Source: Trachelipus rathkii
Taxonomy: Eukaryota; Arthropoda; Malacostraca; Isopoda; Trachelipodidae
Assembly: GCA_015478945.1 (NCBI GenBank)
Contig: JABUQX010002424.1
Location: 35,001 to 45,000 of the forward strand
DNA: 10,000 nucleotides
Reading direction: 5' to 3'
The translations under genes and the position numbers were made by a program. Under the pieces are notes generated by a model, which had not been told where the DNA came from, did not search any database, and saw only the letters and a list, made by a program, of their open reading frames with translations. Shown here one piece after another: positions 1 to 9,249 of the stretch. The stretch's first letter is position 1. Each line of letters opens with the position of its first letter.

Positions 1-299
1 CAAAACAGAAGAAGATGGAGGAAGGAAGAATGAGGAAGGAGGATGAGGAAAGAGTCTGAGAAGGAGTCAGAGTTGGTACCAGCACCGGTGCTGGAGCCTG
101 TACGGTGCTGAGTTAGTAAACATTCGTTTTCTATTTTATTTTGTTTCATTTTACATTTATTCTTTGTGTTTAATTTTTGTTTTCAATTTAAATTTTTTAA
201 TTTATTTTCAAATTTTTATTATTTTTTATTTATTTTTAATTTATTTTGTTTAAAAAAATATAATTTTTACTAAAATTTTTATGCTTTTCATGTTTATAA
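1..299. other. Left flank without a gene: purine-rich then T-rich DNA
   Basis: The first 70 bases are a GA-rich low-complexity tract. A perfect 16-bp palindrome (CCAGCACCGGTGCTGG) follows at 79-94. From about 120 to 260 the sequence is T-rich, made of TTTATTTT-like words. No convincing coding frame is seen on either strand. The change to the repeat array just after 300 may mark the left edge of the virus-like element, but no target-site duplication could be recognised. Confidence 0.5.
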
Positions 300-965
300 C
301 GTTAAAAATTTGCGTTTTGCCACTCTGAAGCAGCAAATCAGTAAATCAGTATATCAAACCACCCAACCTATCCTCCCCACCCCTTCATGATCTATTGATC
401 TATTGATTCAAGTCATATTTTGTATAAAACTTTTTATTTTATTTGTTTAAAAATATATTTTTATGGTTATAACTTAAACAATTTGCGTTTTTTTTACATA
501 CTCTAAAGCAGTAAATCAGTAAATCAGTAAATCAAACCACCATCCCGCCACCCTAATGTCCATCCATGATCTTTTGGTCTATTGATCTATTGAAATATTG
601 ATTCAAGTCATATTTTTTTTAAAAAAAATTGTTATTTTTACATACCCTAAAGCAGTAAATCAGTAAATCAAACCACCATCCAGGCACTCTCCCCACCTCA
701 CCCGTGATATATTGATTGATCAATTGATCTAGTGATCAATTAATTCAAGCTATATTTTGTATAACATAACAAAAAACTTTAATCTTTTTATGTATATAAC
801 GTAAGAAATTTACATTTTTGATTACCCTAAAGCAGTAAATCAGTAAATCAAACCAACCACCCCTCCCCTCAGCTCCTCCTCCCCATCCTATAATGTATTG
901 ATCTATTGATCTATTGTTTCATGTAACATTTCGGGTATCATTTTGGATAAACATAACATAAAAAA
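300..965 (+). repeat. Left inverted-repeat array, four units (probable left TIR)
   Basis: Four related units have their AGCAG core at about 329, 507, 651 and 831, so spacing is 144-180 bp. Each unit runs in the same order: CCCTAAAGCAG-like start, one to three tandem AGTAAATC octamers, AAACCACC, a C-rich stretch of about 30 bases, tandem TATTGATC octamers, then ATTCAAGTCATATTTT and an AT-rich spacer. The same unit occurs in reverse complement at 8966-9240, beyond the last gene of the element. Polintons and adintoviruses are known to end in long inverted repeats, often with internal tandem repeats, so a left TIR is the simplest reading. A dispersed host minisatellite is the alternative. The outer boundary is uncertain. 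Confidence 0.6.
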
Positions 966-1627
966 CAAGTTATTTAGAAGATGATCAACGAATATATGCA
1001 AATGTAACTAAGTTTTCACATTGATAAAGCTAACATAGCATCACCTGAACTAAGAATATAATGTACAACAACAAACCTAACACACCTTAAGCACGAATAA
1101 ACTGCTAACATTAACAAAGTACCATACTTAAAAACAGTAAAATACCAAACTTAGCACCAAAACCGTAACCTATTCCCACTTTGTCAAGCATATCTCTAAC
1201 ATATCAATGTTAATTTTACATTAACATGGTAATATTTAACAAAAAAATTACCGTAAGCCTACCTAACTATCATAATACCTGACGGATAAATAAAAACATA
1301 GTAAAGTTTTATCCTCTGTAAAGATAAACTAAGAACAAAACATACTTAACATACAACAACCAGACGAATAAACAGCTTTCATTAACAACTTAACCAATAA
1401 AGCGAACATAGGCGGAAAGTAAAACAAGTTTTCATTTTTATAACATAATTTTCATTGAAAAGTGCATTATATAAATACATAAAAACATATGCTTTATTTT
1501 AAATATATTAATTCATCTAAGCAGGGGACATAGGATCCAACATAAATTGAGCAAATTAAATATATCTCTCCAGGGGTTCAACTCTCATCGAAAGGATGTA
1601 AGTATAAACGCGTTCTGCAGCTCTAAA
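966..1627. other. AT-rich spacer with two degenerate repeat copies, no gene
   Basis: This A-rich stretch lies between the left repeat array and the first gene remnant. It contains two diverged copies of a motif centred on ACGAATAAAC and CATTAACAA, at about 1093-1120 and 1364-1391. A third copy is at 3867-3895. Words such as ACATAACATA and CTTAACATA recur. No open frame longer than background and no RNA gene was seen. Confidence 0.5.
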
Positions 1628-2276
1628 TCATTTTTCTGCATATTTTGGTTCAACAGCACTCATTCTCTCATGCCAGGAAGAAGTAAACTTATCAATGTTG
1701 GTAGGTATTAGCATACTCCTGTATACCTCATTATACCGTAAAACACATGTTTCAGTGTAAATATCGTAGATTACACCATGAGCTATATGTACTAAGTCCC
1801 CAATTATGTTGACGTTGTCATGATGTGATGTTAATTCGTTTTTTAATTTAATCAATGCTATAATATTTTCAGATGTTCGAACTGTGAAACCTATACATGT
1901 ACGTCATAAGATCGCGCTATCGATGGGCTTCCAATAGTTGCGTACATCAATGTTTTTAATATTGTCACACGACAAGAACACAACATCTATTCCATTAGAA
2001 CCTCTCACACTGTCTCCCCAGCTACATATTTCACTACTAGTCGATAATCAGATGACACACATTTATCCTTTAACCATAGCCAGCGATATCAATATTTTTG
2101 ATGAATTCTTCAACAGAAATGAAAAAGGGTCTATTATTTGCACCTCCGGCAGGAATACAAGTAATTTATCGGTCTCCATTCGGTTTACCAATAAATATAA
2201 ATGACACATCGTTGGGAATAACGAAAGTCCTCGTAAAGATATCAACAACAAGCGTAGAGATGCGGTGAGATATCAT
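1628..2276 (-). pseudogene. Unassigned element gene, left half, broken
   Basis: I do not recognise this protein. Reading from an ATG at 2276-2274, one frame runs to 2070 with a single stop (2168-2166) inside it and contains the fragment FTRTFVIPNDVSFIFIGKPN. A +/-1 shift near 2070 and another near 2015 lead to a frame that runs to the stop at 1630-1628, with one stop at 1906-1904. That part contains NIKNIDVRNYWKPID and the continuous 75-codon stretch ending AVEPKYAEK. So few stops across about 215 codons of AT-rich DNA suggests a real gene of roughly 210 residues with two shifts and two nonsense codons. It shares strand with the remnant at 3597-2958, and both read toward the left repeat array, as expected for the left gene block of a Polinton. 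No Walker, zinc-finger or catalytic motif is evident. Confidence 0.5.
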
Positions 2277-2544
2277 CGTACCAGCACAGCAAAAAATGTC
2301 CTACTGATGAAAATCGAGTGTATAAACAATCCTCAAATGAAATGAGACTCTTTCTTTCAACCAATCAGAAGAAAGTAAACACGAATATGACGTACGAAAG
2401 AACCATATCAGTTTAAAAGTGCGTATAATCTCGCTATAGAACAACAACAATAACAATAAACATGTTTGCAATGGTAATATATGTATACAAAGGAGACATA
2501 TACAGCCAAATTGACGTGAAACGAGCTTAGACAAAACAAAAAAG
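2277..2544. other. Spacer upstream of the left gene remnant
   Basis: No supported gene lies here. On the - strand a TTTATA word is at about 2326-2321, and an arthropod-initiator-like TCAGT is at 2307-2303, about 30 bases before the ATG at 2276. Their separation of about 20 bases is shorter than the usual 25-30, so a promoter is only a weak suggestion. The open - strand frame at 2534-2301 has low-complexity leucine-rich content and is not supported as a gene. Confidence 0.3.
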
Positions 2545-2829
<285 letters not shown>

Positions 2830-2957
2830 TAGACACTTTTCAAAGTAGTTTCCCATTAAATACATATTTATTTCAAAGAAAACTTAAATTTTTTGCCATT
2901 TTTGATTTAAAAGCGCTAAGTCTTTACACAAAAACCAGTCATTTCCATCGTTATACC

Positions 2958-3597
2958 TTAGAATTTCTGTACATCTTTAGAATTAAAGAAGCGTTCAACG
3001 ATAGTCTCAAAATCATCGACCAGCATTTTCTTAAATGTGTAATATTCCTGGTATAACATGTAATGTGCAACAGTTACCTAATTAGACTGCATTTCCGATT
3101 TCTTCGTTTGCATTATTACCCTCTTACGGATCTCTGACAGATATTTTATCTGTGGCAATCCGGAAATATAGATTCTACGAGCCGTAGGTTCAAATACGCC
3201 TGTTTTATTACAAATCTTCCACACTCAAACTTCCAATCGGTGTGAAATTATATATTTAGAAAAAGAGAGAGTAAGGTGGTTGCCTTTTATGACACCTTCT
3301 TCTGCTAATAATCGTTTTCGGTGAGTTTAAAACTTCAGTAGACTTTGAGTACTCCTTGACCCATCCTACAGCGTGGTGACATTTACAGAGTAGTTCGTCT
3401 GTACTCATAAAAATACGTTTGTATACAGGTTGATTAATACACGTGAAAAAAATAAGAACCATTGGGGTTTCTTTTGTATAAGATTGAAACCCCACACCCT
3501 GGGATCTTGATTACCCACTGTATAATGCCTTGTATAGAACACTTTTTAAACAGAACATAACCTCCTAAAGCTTTCAAATCCACAACGATTATGACGC
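2958..3597 (-). pseudogene. Unassigned element gene, second left-half remnant, broken
   Basis: I cannot name this family. Three - strand frame segments follow one another. The first, about 3597-3450, contains SVIIVVDLKALGGYVLFKK. The second, 3495 to about 3310, contains STDELLCKCHHAVGWVKEY. The third, about 3310-2958, contains ARRIYISGLPQIKYLSEIRK and MLYQEYYTFKKMLVDDFE and ends at the stop 2960-2958. The third segment has two in-frame stops (3227-3225 TGA and 3080-3078 TAG). Hydrophobic strands and charged helices alternate as in a folded protein, and the total is about 205 codons. Frame changes fall near the G-rich run at about 3490 and near 3310. It is on the same strand as the remnant at 2276-1628, with the first AAT array between them. 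A virus-like element gene is inferred from position only. Confidence 0.45.
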
Positions 3598-4117
3598 TAA
3601 AAAAAAGTCTCAGGAGAAAAGATAATATAAAATTATGGGTACAAACACAAGCCTAAGAGATAAGGAATATTTTATATATCAGAGAAAGGTACAACACATT
3701 CGTGTTTATACACAAGCTAACAGGAAGGTTAAACCTGTTTACATTTGTAGGTTTACTTTTAAGCCTTACGCGTCCTTCGTTTTATGTTTGTATTTGTATT
3801 TCATGTTTTATTGTCAAGCAAACTAATAAATGCTAGTTGGAACAAAGGACATAACATACCTAACTTACGAATAAACAGTTTTCATTAACAAACTTCTTTT
3901 CTTATCAACGGTAAGTAACTAACATCATCCATAAAACCTCACCTATCCTACCTTTCGAAACATTTGGCAATATCTTCGAGTCGTTAGGCTTAAATGGTAG
4001 GCTTTTCATTAGGGTTACCTCCATGTTTATACAAAAGCTTTCACGAATGCTCTCACTAATCAACATAATCTCAATCTTTAATATACATAACCGAACAGTT
4101 TTCAGCTATGAGCCCCA
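3598..4117. other. Spacer between the left gene block and the LINE
   Basis: No supported gene. The third copy of the ACGAATAAAC...CATTAACAA repeat lies at 3867-3895, preceded by ACATAACATACC. A 63-codon + strand frame at 3635-3826 and a roughly 50-codon one from about 4024 carry no recognisable features. The left (3') boundary of the LINE falls near the right end of this stretch, with no clear poly(A) or target-site duplication. Confidence 0.4.
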
Positions 4118-4357
4118 CTACTTGGAGATCACCCCCAGAAAGATGCATGAAGACCCATCTCGGGGTACCTCGAAGAGGGTGTAAGTGGAAATCTGTTTAT
4201 TACCTATATCTATACTAATACACCTTGCTATTAAAAGCTTCCTTGCTTTATTAGCCAATCTCCATTTGGGCTTGCCCTTTTTAATATTGTCAGTCACTTT
4301 TCGACACAAATCTCTTCTTATCACTCTATCGTCATCCATTCTAAGCAAAGTGTTCAT
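4118..4357 (-). pseudogene. LINE C-terminal tail fragment
   Basis: A 79-codon open stretch from ATG 4357 holds RMDDDRVIRR (residues 6-15) and GKPKWR (residues 28-33). Paired motifs of this kind, an Arg-Met-x-x-Asp-Arg block followed by a Gly-x-Pro-x-x-Arg-Trp block, are known after the reverse transcriptase in many invertebrate LINE ORF2 proteins. The end of the frame, near 4118, is close to the 3' end of the element. It is a fragment and not an independent gene. Confidence 0.65.
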
Positions 4358-4814
4358 ACTATCTTATTACCCTTTGAATTGCTCTTTTCGTCAGATATTC
4401 TCCTCTTGGTACATGTCACTTATCTTCTTATTTATAATCTTATTTCTTATATTTACCCAAAAATATCATGTAAAGTTTTAATTTCCAAAACCTCAACCCA
4501 TTTTTTTCATTTTTAAATTTTATGCCCACGCCTCACATTTATACAGAACTGTTGGAAGAAACACACATCAAAACAATTCTTATTTTTACTTTCATATTTA
4601 AACTTTCTCTTTTTCTCCATACCCTCTAAGCTACTTAATATTCTTTTCTGCCCTCAGCATCCCTATGTTAACCTCTTCTTTTATCTCTTCTTGAAATCCC
4701 CACTATTCATTTCTAAGTACATAAGGACAGCAATTTTTGTTATGGTTTCTCCATTCATATTTTTGATATCCAACCTAGATTCAGAAATGTCTCCTTTGAA
4801 TTTTGGATTACTTT

Positions 4815-5006
4815 TCATAACTTACTATCTGCAGGATTAGTTTTTAATCCTTTTTCTTGGCAAACCCGTTCAAACTCAAACAACAAATTAAGCAGTTTTT
4901 CTTTTGAAATAGCAATCAACACAGTAATGCCAAAAAAAAGTAAAGCGCTTATCTCCCAATTACCCTCGTGTATATTCTTATCAGCTCCTTTCCCAATTAT
5001 GCCCAT
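4815..5006 (-). pseudogene. LINE reverse-transcriptase core fragment, active site lost
   Basis: This 63-codon stretch contains ALLFFGITVLIA at residues 21-32, followed by a helix (EKLLNLLFEFERVC) and KGLKTNPADSKL. Layout and flanks match the catalytic box and following helix of LINE reverse transcriptases, where the box normally holds two adjacent aspartates after Phe/Tyr-Ala. Here residues 25-27 are Phe-Gly-Ile, so both metal-binding aspartates are gone (codons at 4931-4926). Upstream RT parts lie at about 5350-5010 in other frames. The product could not be catalytic. Confidence 0.8.
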
Positions 5007-6074
5007 ATTCCTAACAACAATATCTATGAAGATTTAGAATAACCATGGAAACATAACACAACTTTGTCTGTCCTACAACTATTTTAAATCACTCCCCTTT
5101 CCCCCTCGTAACCCTAACACATGTTATACTGTTCCCATAAAATGTTTTAATCACAATAATAACATTTCAGTTATTCCACAACTTTCTAATAATCTCTTCA
5201 ACTTCCCTCTTTGAATCAACTACCTTTTCAAGGTACCATGTAAAAACATCCTTAATCTTTTTTTATAGCTTTTCTGTCAGCATTTTCAAGGTAAACACAT
5301 TATCCACACTTACTAGACCATCCCTCAAAACCACAAATCTTCTGTCAAATCTGTTTAATTATAAAACTTTTAACTTTTTTATAACTCGTCCATATCTCAC
5401 TCCATGACACAATAAATATTTTCCTCTGTAAAATTAAACACTCTTTTTCTCTCCCCATTACCCTTAAAATTTGGTATAAGACAAGAGTCTTGAAATCTGG
5501 TAGCATCCAGCACCTTTCCAGCAAACAATAAAATAATCTCCATACCCAATCCACAACACAATTTCATAACATTTTCTTAACATTTGCACTTGTATGGGAA
5601 TCCAAACCTGAGGATTTTCCTAGCATTTTCTTCAAGATATATACATCAGATTTTATTCTACTATTCTAACTTTTTCTTCACTCATTCATCTACCTCCCAG
5701 CATTAAGTAATTCATAGAAATCTTCTTTATATAACTTCTCAACTCTCATGTGATCCTGAAACCACACATTCCCATCCAGAGTATTACATTTACAACATCT
5801 TCCCTAATTCTTAAACCTTTTTTATCACTTTCCCTAAAGGTAACTTCCTTCTTCCTTAAACGATCTTTCCACTTCACTTTCATTTTCCCTTCTCATTGCT
5901 ACTTTTACTTTACTTTTAACTCCATTTCGTACCTTCTTGTATTCCTCCCAATTCCTACCAATTTTTATTGCTATTAAAAGCCAAATATCAGGAAAATTTT
6001 TATTTCATTTTAATAATAGCTCTAATTTTTACTCCACCATTCACTGCTTTTTCTTACATTCCTACCCAATCTAA

Positions 6075-6293
6075 ACTACGCAAATTTGTCTTTTAAACAC
6101 TTTCCAGTTTGATCCCTATACATGGTGGCGTAAGGGTGTTCGTCTTACAGATAACCCTTCAGAAGAGGAGGTGAACCACAACCACGACGCTGGCAATTTT
6201 ATACGCCTTGTATTTCATTACCTGCCTACTATTGACGATTACATAGCATCTTCAAAAACAACTTTTGCTAATTCATTACATTTTGTATGTTAA
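6075..6293 (+). pseudogene. Penton-like minor capsid protein, upstream fragment
   Basis: A + strand frame is open from just after a stop at 6072-6074 to TAA at 6291-6293. It holds FDPYTWWRKGVRLTDNPSEEE, then DAGNFIRLVFHYLP and TIDDYIASSKTTFANS. Its composition and spacing fit the N-terminal half of the minor capsid (penton-like, single jelly-roll) proteins of invertebrate Polintons, where a Trp-containing strand is followed by a segment that pairs with an Ile-Asp-x-Leu/Tyr-Ile helix. The start of the gene is absent: the LINE 5' end lies directly before it. The following fragment (6287-6553) is in another frame and appears to be the C-terminal end of the same gene, so the middle is missing. 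Assignment is by pattern memory and position, not by a search. Confidence 0.45.
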
Positions 6294-6550
6294 AAGATCC
6301 TGGTATGGCCTATGTTTATACAGATATTATAGACCATCAGTATGTAGGGAATACTAAAGCCTCATTGTTAAGAGTAGTTTATTTTCCTAAAGATTGCAGA
6401 GTTATAACATTTCCTAATGTCCACTACTTGCCTTTGAGTAAGACCCTACTGAGTTCTGTTCGTATTTATATAAGAGACGTTGAAGGTAATCCGTACCCAT
6501 TCACAGTTGGGACAGTAGTGTGTAAAGTACACATAAGAAGGAAGCTCCGT

Positions 6551-6553
<3 letters not shown>
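6287..6553 (+). pseudogene. Penton-like minor capsid protein, C-terminal fragment
   Basis: The frame contains YVYTDIIDHQYVGNTKASLL, then LLRVVYF, VHYLPLSKTLLSSVRIYIRD and PYPFTVGTVVCKVHIRRK, ending in TAA at 6551-6553. The combination of Tyr-x-Tyr-x-Asp, Val-Gly-x-Thr, Ile-Arg-Asp and a terminal basic beta strand is what I recognise from the C-terminus of the minor capsid protein encoded beside the major capsid gene in invertebrate Polintons. Such a protein would occupy the vertices of the particle. The fragment is 88 codons from a non-ATG start, far shorter than a full minor capsid protein. It overlaps the end of the upstream fragment in a different frame, which implies an internal deletion of perhaps 100 or more codons. 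The second AAT array starts at its stop codon. Confidence 0.6.
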
Positions 6554-7100
<547 letters not shown>

Positions 7101-7127
7101 TAATGATGATAATCGGTAACTTTTTAA

Positions 7128-7133
7128 AATAAA
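7128..7133 (+). promoter_or_regulatory. Possible polyadenylation signal after the core-protein gene
   Basis: AATAAA begins 28 bases after the stop codon at 7100. The position suits a 3' end for this gene, but in AT-rich DNA the hexamer is common by chance. Confidence 0.35.
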
Positions 7134-7209
7134 TAATGATGACCTGCAACTATTTCATATATAAGAAATGTTTAAACATATCTCTCCTCATTGCGATTGT
7201 ACCAGCAAG

Positions 7210-8452
7210 ATGCATTTCCTCCATCCCTCTAGCCTAAATCGAACTGTCCAGTGAATTGGATCCTTTCTCTGAGGTCCCTACATCAGTGTAAGTGAAAAGA
7301 ACTCTTAAAAGTATTAACCACGTTCACGCAATCACAAACATTGATGTACCTCTCGAATTCAATATCACTGGTACTTCTGATCAATATATTGACCCTTCGA
7401 ATGTGTTTTTATATCTGAAGACTAAGTTAGTAAACGAAGATGGTTCAGATCTTACAGGAACCGATCACATAGTGTCCACAGAGATAAATTTCCTGTATAC
7501 ATGTTTTAATCAACTTGAAGTGTTTTTAAATGAAACATCTCTAGGAGCATCAGTCGCAAATTACCCTTATCGAAGTTATATTGAAACTTTACTAAATTAT
7601 TCTCAAGATGCGAAGGAGTCTCACCTGCAATCATGTGGATATTACAATTTAAAAGATGTAGAGAAACATAGGGCCAACGCTGCTAAATCTAAAAATAACA
7701 CGTACGAATATTATGGCCGTGTAAACGGTGATATATTCTCTCAGGAAAGACTTATTCTACCATCAGTGGACACCCGCATCAGGTTAACTAGATCTACACC
7801 TCAATTTGCGCTTAATGTTCAAAGCAATGTCTTAGCCACAACTACAGCTCCAAAACCTATCTTCAAATTACAGGATGCTTATCTTTATGTACGTAAAGTG
7901 AAATTATCTCCCATTAAACATATGGAAATCGAGAAATCTCTTTTGACTGATACAGCAAATATCAATATCCCCAACATTGTAAATTTTAACTTTACCTCAG
8001 AAAGTAATAATAGGTATTATAGAACACGAGTCTTATTCTGGAAACTATGGAAATTCTGCCTTTAAATTTACCCATTTTGGACTTAGAGGCATCAGTCTGC
8101 AAGTGAATGGTCAACCATACGGTTGTAATTATGAGATGATACACGAAGGATCACATTCTCAATACTCGCGACCTTTTTACGACTTAATTGCCAATACTGT
8201 ATCTTGCGGTGATAACGGTACAGGTGTTGATCTCAAGGTTTATACTGAAAACAGCCATTTAAATGCCTCGATCTCACTGCTGATCTTTCAGCTTGTAATG
8301 ATTATCATCTCAATATCCTAAGAAAAGGAACATTAGACCTGAATCTCAAATTTGGACAAAGTTTGACATCCTCAATCTCAGTTCTGGTGTATTTAAAACA
8401 TCCTCAAATCATCGAGATTGACAGAGTACGAAATATAATCTTGAATTATTAA
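7210..8452 (+). pseudogene. Major capsid protein, double jelly-roll, F54H12.2-like Polinton family, broken
   Basis: This would be the main shell protein of the virus-like particle. ATG 7210 starts MHFLHPSSL in one frame, closed at 7252-7254. A shift gives SELDPFSEVPTSV in frame 2, with a TAA at 7289-7291. The main block 7292 to about 8030 follows, with PLEFNITGTSDQYIDPSNVF, SYIETLLNYSQDAKESHL, then GRVNGDIFSQERLILPSVD and LYVRKVKLSPIKH. A shift near 8030 moves to a frame with FKFTHFGLRGISLQVNGQPY, and another near 8280 to one with DLSACNDYHLNILRKG and IIEIDRVRNIILNY, stopping at 8450-8452. Segment order and motifs match invertebrate proteins annotated as F54H12.2-like, which belong to Polinton/adintovirus elements. 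The total of about 410 codons is close to the family length, so the gene is nearly complete but carries three frameshifts and one nonsense codon. The 7292 GTG is an internal position, not the start. The protease gene begins two bases after its stop. Confidence 0.8.
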
Positions 8453-8454
8453 AG

Positions 8455-8892
8455 ATGAATGAAGAAGAAATATTAAATATCTTTAGAAACGAAAGAAGAT
8501 TTTTAGGTGTATTCGCCTGTAATTAACTCGCTTCTGTGAAATTGGACACCGACTCTGGACTTACTTCAAAACTTCTCCTCGGGATGTTTCGAGCAATGGA
8601 CACTGGATAACTGCGTATAAGAATAAAAATAATGTTGTATATTTCCTAGACTCTCTGCATTTAGATTTTGTTTAGTAATCATTATGTATCATCTTTTTTA
8701 AAATATAATAATATTCAATATGTTAAGACCTTATGTTTTCCTGTACAACCTATCAATTCTAATTTATGTGGTGTGTACTCTATTTATTTCATTATGTGCT
8801 TTTTAAATAATGTTTCTTTTAATAAACTTATAAATATATTTGATGCTAAAAATTTATATGTGAACAATTATATAGTTTGCACTTATGTTTAA
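8455..8892 (+). pseudogene. Adenain-like cysteine protease (peptidase C5 type), frameshifted
   Basis: This would cleave capsid and core precursors during particle maturation. ATG 8455 opens MNEEEILNIFRNERRFLGVF, ending in CN and TAA at 8524-8526. A second frame holds SNGHWITAYKNKNNVVYFLD and ends at TAG 8673-8675. A third, from about 8668, holds LCFPVQPINSNLCGVYSIYF and ends at 8892. Candidate catalytic residues are His (8601-8603, in Gly-His-Trp), Asp (8649-8651), Gln (8746-8748) and Cys (8767-8769, in Cys-Gly-Val-Tyr). The Gln-to-Cys distance is seven residues, as in adenovirus protease (Gln115, Cys122), and the His-to-acid spacing of 16 is close to its 17. About 145 codons is at the short end for Polinton proteases. 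At least two frameshifts and one stop inactivate it. Following the major capsid gene directly and preceding the right repeat array fits the Polinton layout. Confidence 0.82.
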
Positions 8893-8901
8893 ACGCTTTA
8901 A

Positions 8902-8907
8902 AATAAA
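8902..8907 (+). promoter_or_regulatory. Possible polyadenylation signal after the protease gene
   Basis: AATAAA lies ten bases after the last stop codon of the capsid block and before the right repeat array. It could end the rightmost transcript. Chance occurrence in this AT-rich sequence cannot be excluded. Confidence 0.35.
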
Positions 8908-8965
8908 AAAACTTGTTCTCTTTTCCCGCTTTTATCCATAGAACTTATTTATACTAAAGAAAAGT

Positions 8966-9240
8966 ATGACTTGAATCAATATATCAATAGATCAATAGAT
9001 CACGGATGGGGAGGATGGTGGTGGTGGTGAGGGAAGTTTGATTTCCTGATTTACTGCTTTAGGGTATGTAAAACATAACAATTTTAATAAAAATATGGCT
9101 TAAATCAATAGATCAATAGATCAATAGAACACGGATGGGTAGGAGGATGGTAGGGGTGGTAGTTTGATTTACTGATTTACTCATTTACTGCTTTAGGGTA
9201 TGTAAATTATAACAATTTTAATAAAAATATGATCTGAATC
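8966..9240 (-). repeat. Right inverted-repeat array, two units (probable right TIR)
   Basis: Two units lie in reverse complement to the left array. Each reads, on the + strand, TTGAATCA-like start, tandem GATCAATA octamers, ACGGATGGG, a G-rich stretch, AGTTTGATT, GATTTACT octamers and GCTTTAGGGTA, then an AT-rich spacer. The cores are at about 9056 and 9189, so the unit is about 134 bp. The two spacers (9060-9098 and 9193-9229) are nearly identical, so this duplication is younger than the left array. Opposite orientation at the two ends of the gene block is what terminal inverted repeats predict. The outer edge lies near 9240, where the next tract becomes GC-rich. Confidence 0.6.
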
Positions 9241-9249
9241 ATTGAAGGT

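Larger units (their letters stand above)
4118..6060 (-). mobile_element. 5'-truncated, decayed LINE (non-LTR retrotransposon)
   Basis: A LINE ORF2-like sequence can be followed on the - strand across several frames. From its 5' side (high coordinates) it shows a lysine/arginine-rich pre-RT linker (about 5990-5800), KKMLGKSSGLD (about 5633-5601) matching the conserved Lys-Met-x-x-Gly-Lys-x-x-Gly-x-Asp start of the RT domain, NVFTLKMLTEKL (about 5304-5270), the core around the former catalytic box (5006-4815), and the C-terminal tail with RMDDDRVIRR and GKPKWR (4357-4118). This order is typical of APE-type LINEs common in marine invertebrates; the clade is not resolved. No endonuclease domain is present, which fits ordinary 5' truncation. 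Many stops and frameshifts show it is dead. It separates the left gene block of the virus-like element from the capsid block, and its 5' end abuts the penton-like remnant near 6060-6100. Confidence 0.82.

Noticed and set aside
641..850. CCCTAAA words as telomeric repeats
   Set aside because: They occur once per unit of the inverted-repeat array and never in tandem, so telomeric DNA is not indicated.
300..965. CRISPR-like array, because repeats alternate with differing spacers
   Set aside because: Repeats are degenerate and the spacing varies from 144 to 180 bp. The context is eukaryotic, and units appear in inverted orientation at the other end.
1938..2204. 88-codon + strand frame
   Set aside because: It lies opposite the - strand remnant at 2276-1628, which has the more protein-like text, so it is treated as an antisense shadow.
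2303..2326. Possible arthropod promoter (TTTATA plus TCAGT) on the - strand
   Set aside because: The TATA-to-initiator distance is about 20 bases, shorter than normal, and both words are common in this sequence.
3635..3826. 63-codon + strand frame from an ATG
   Set aside because: No motif, no neighbouring gene on this strand, and the hydrophobic C-terminus comes from T-rich DNA. It could be real, but nothing supports it.
4185..5977. + strand frames at 4185-4481 and 5750-5977
   Set aside because: Both are antisense to the LINE. Their Leu/Ser/Phe-rich text reflects the complement of an A-rich retrotransposon strand.
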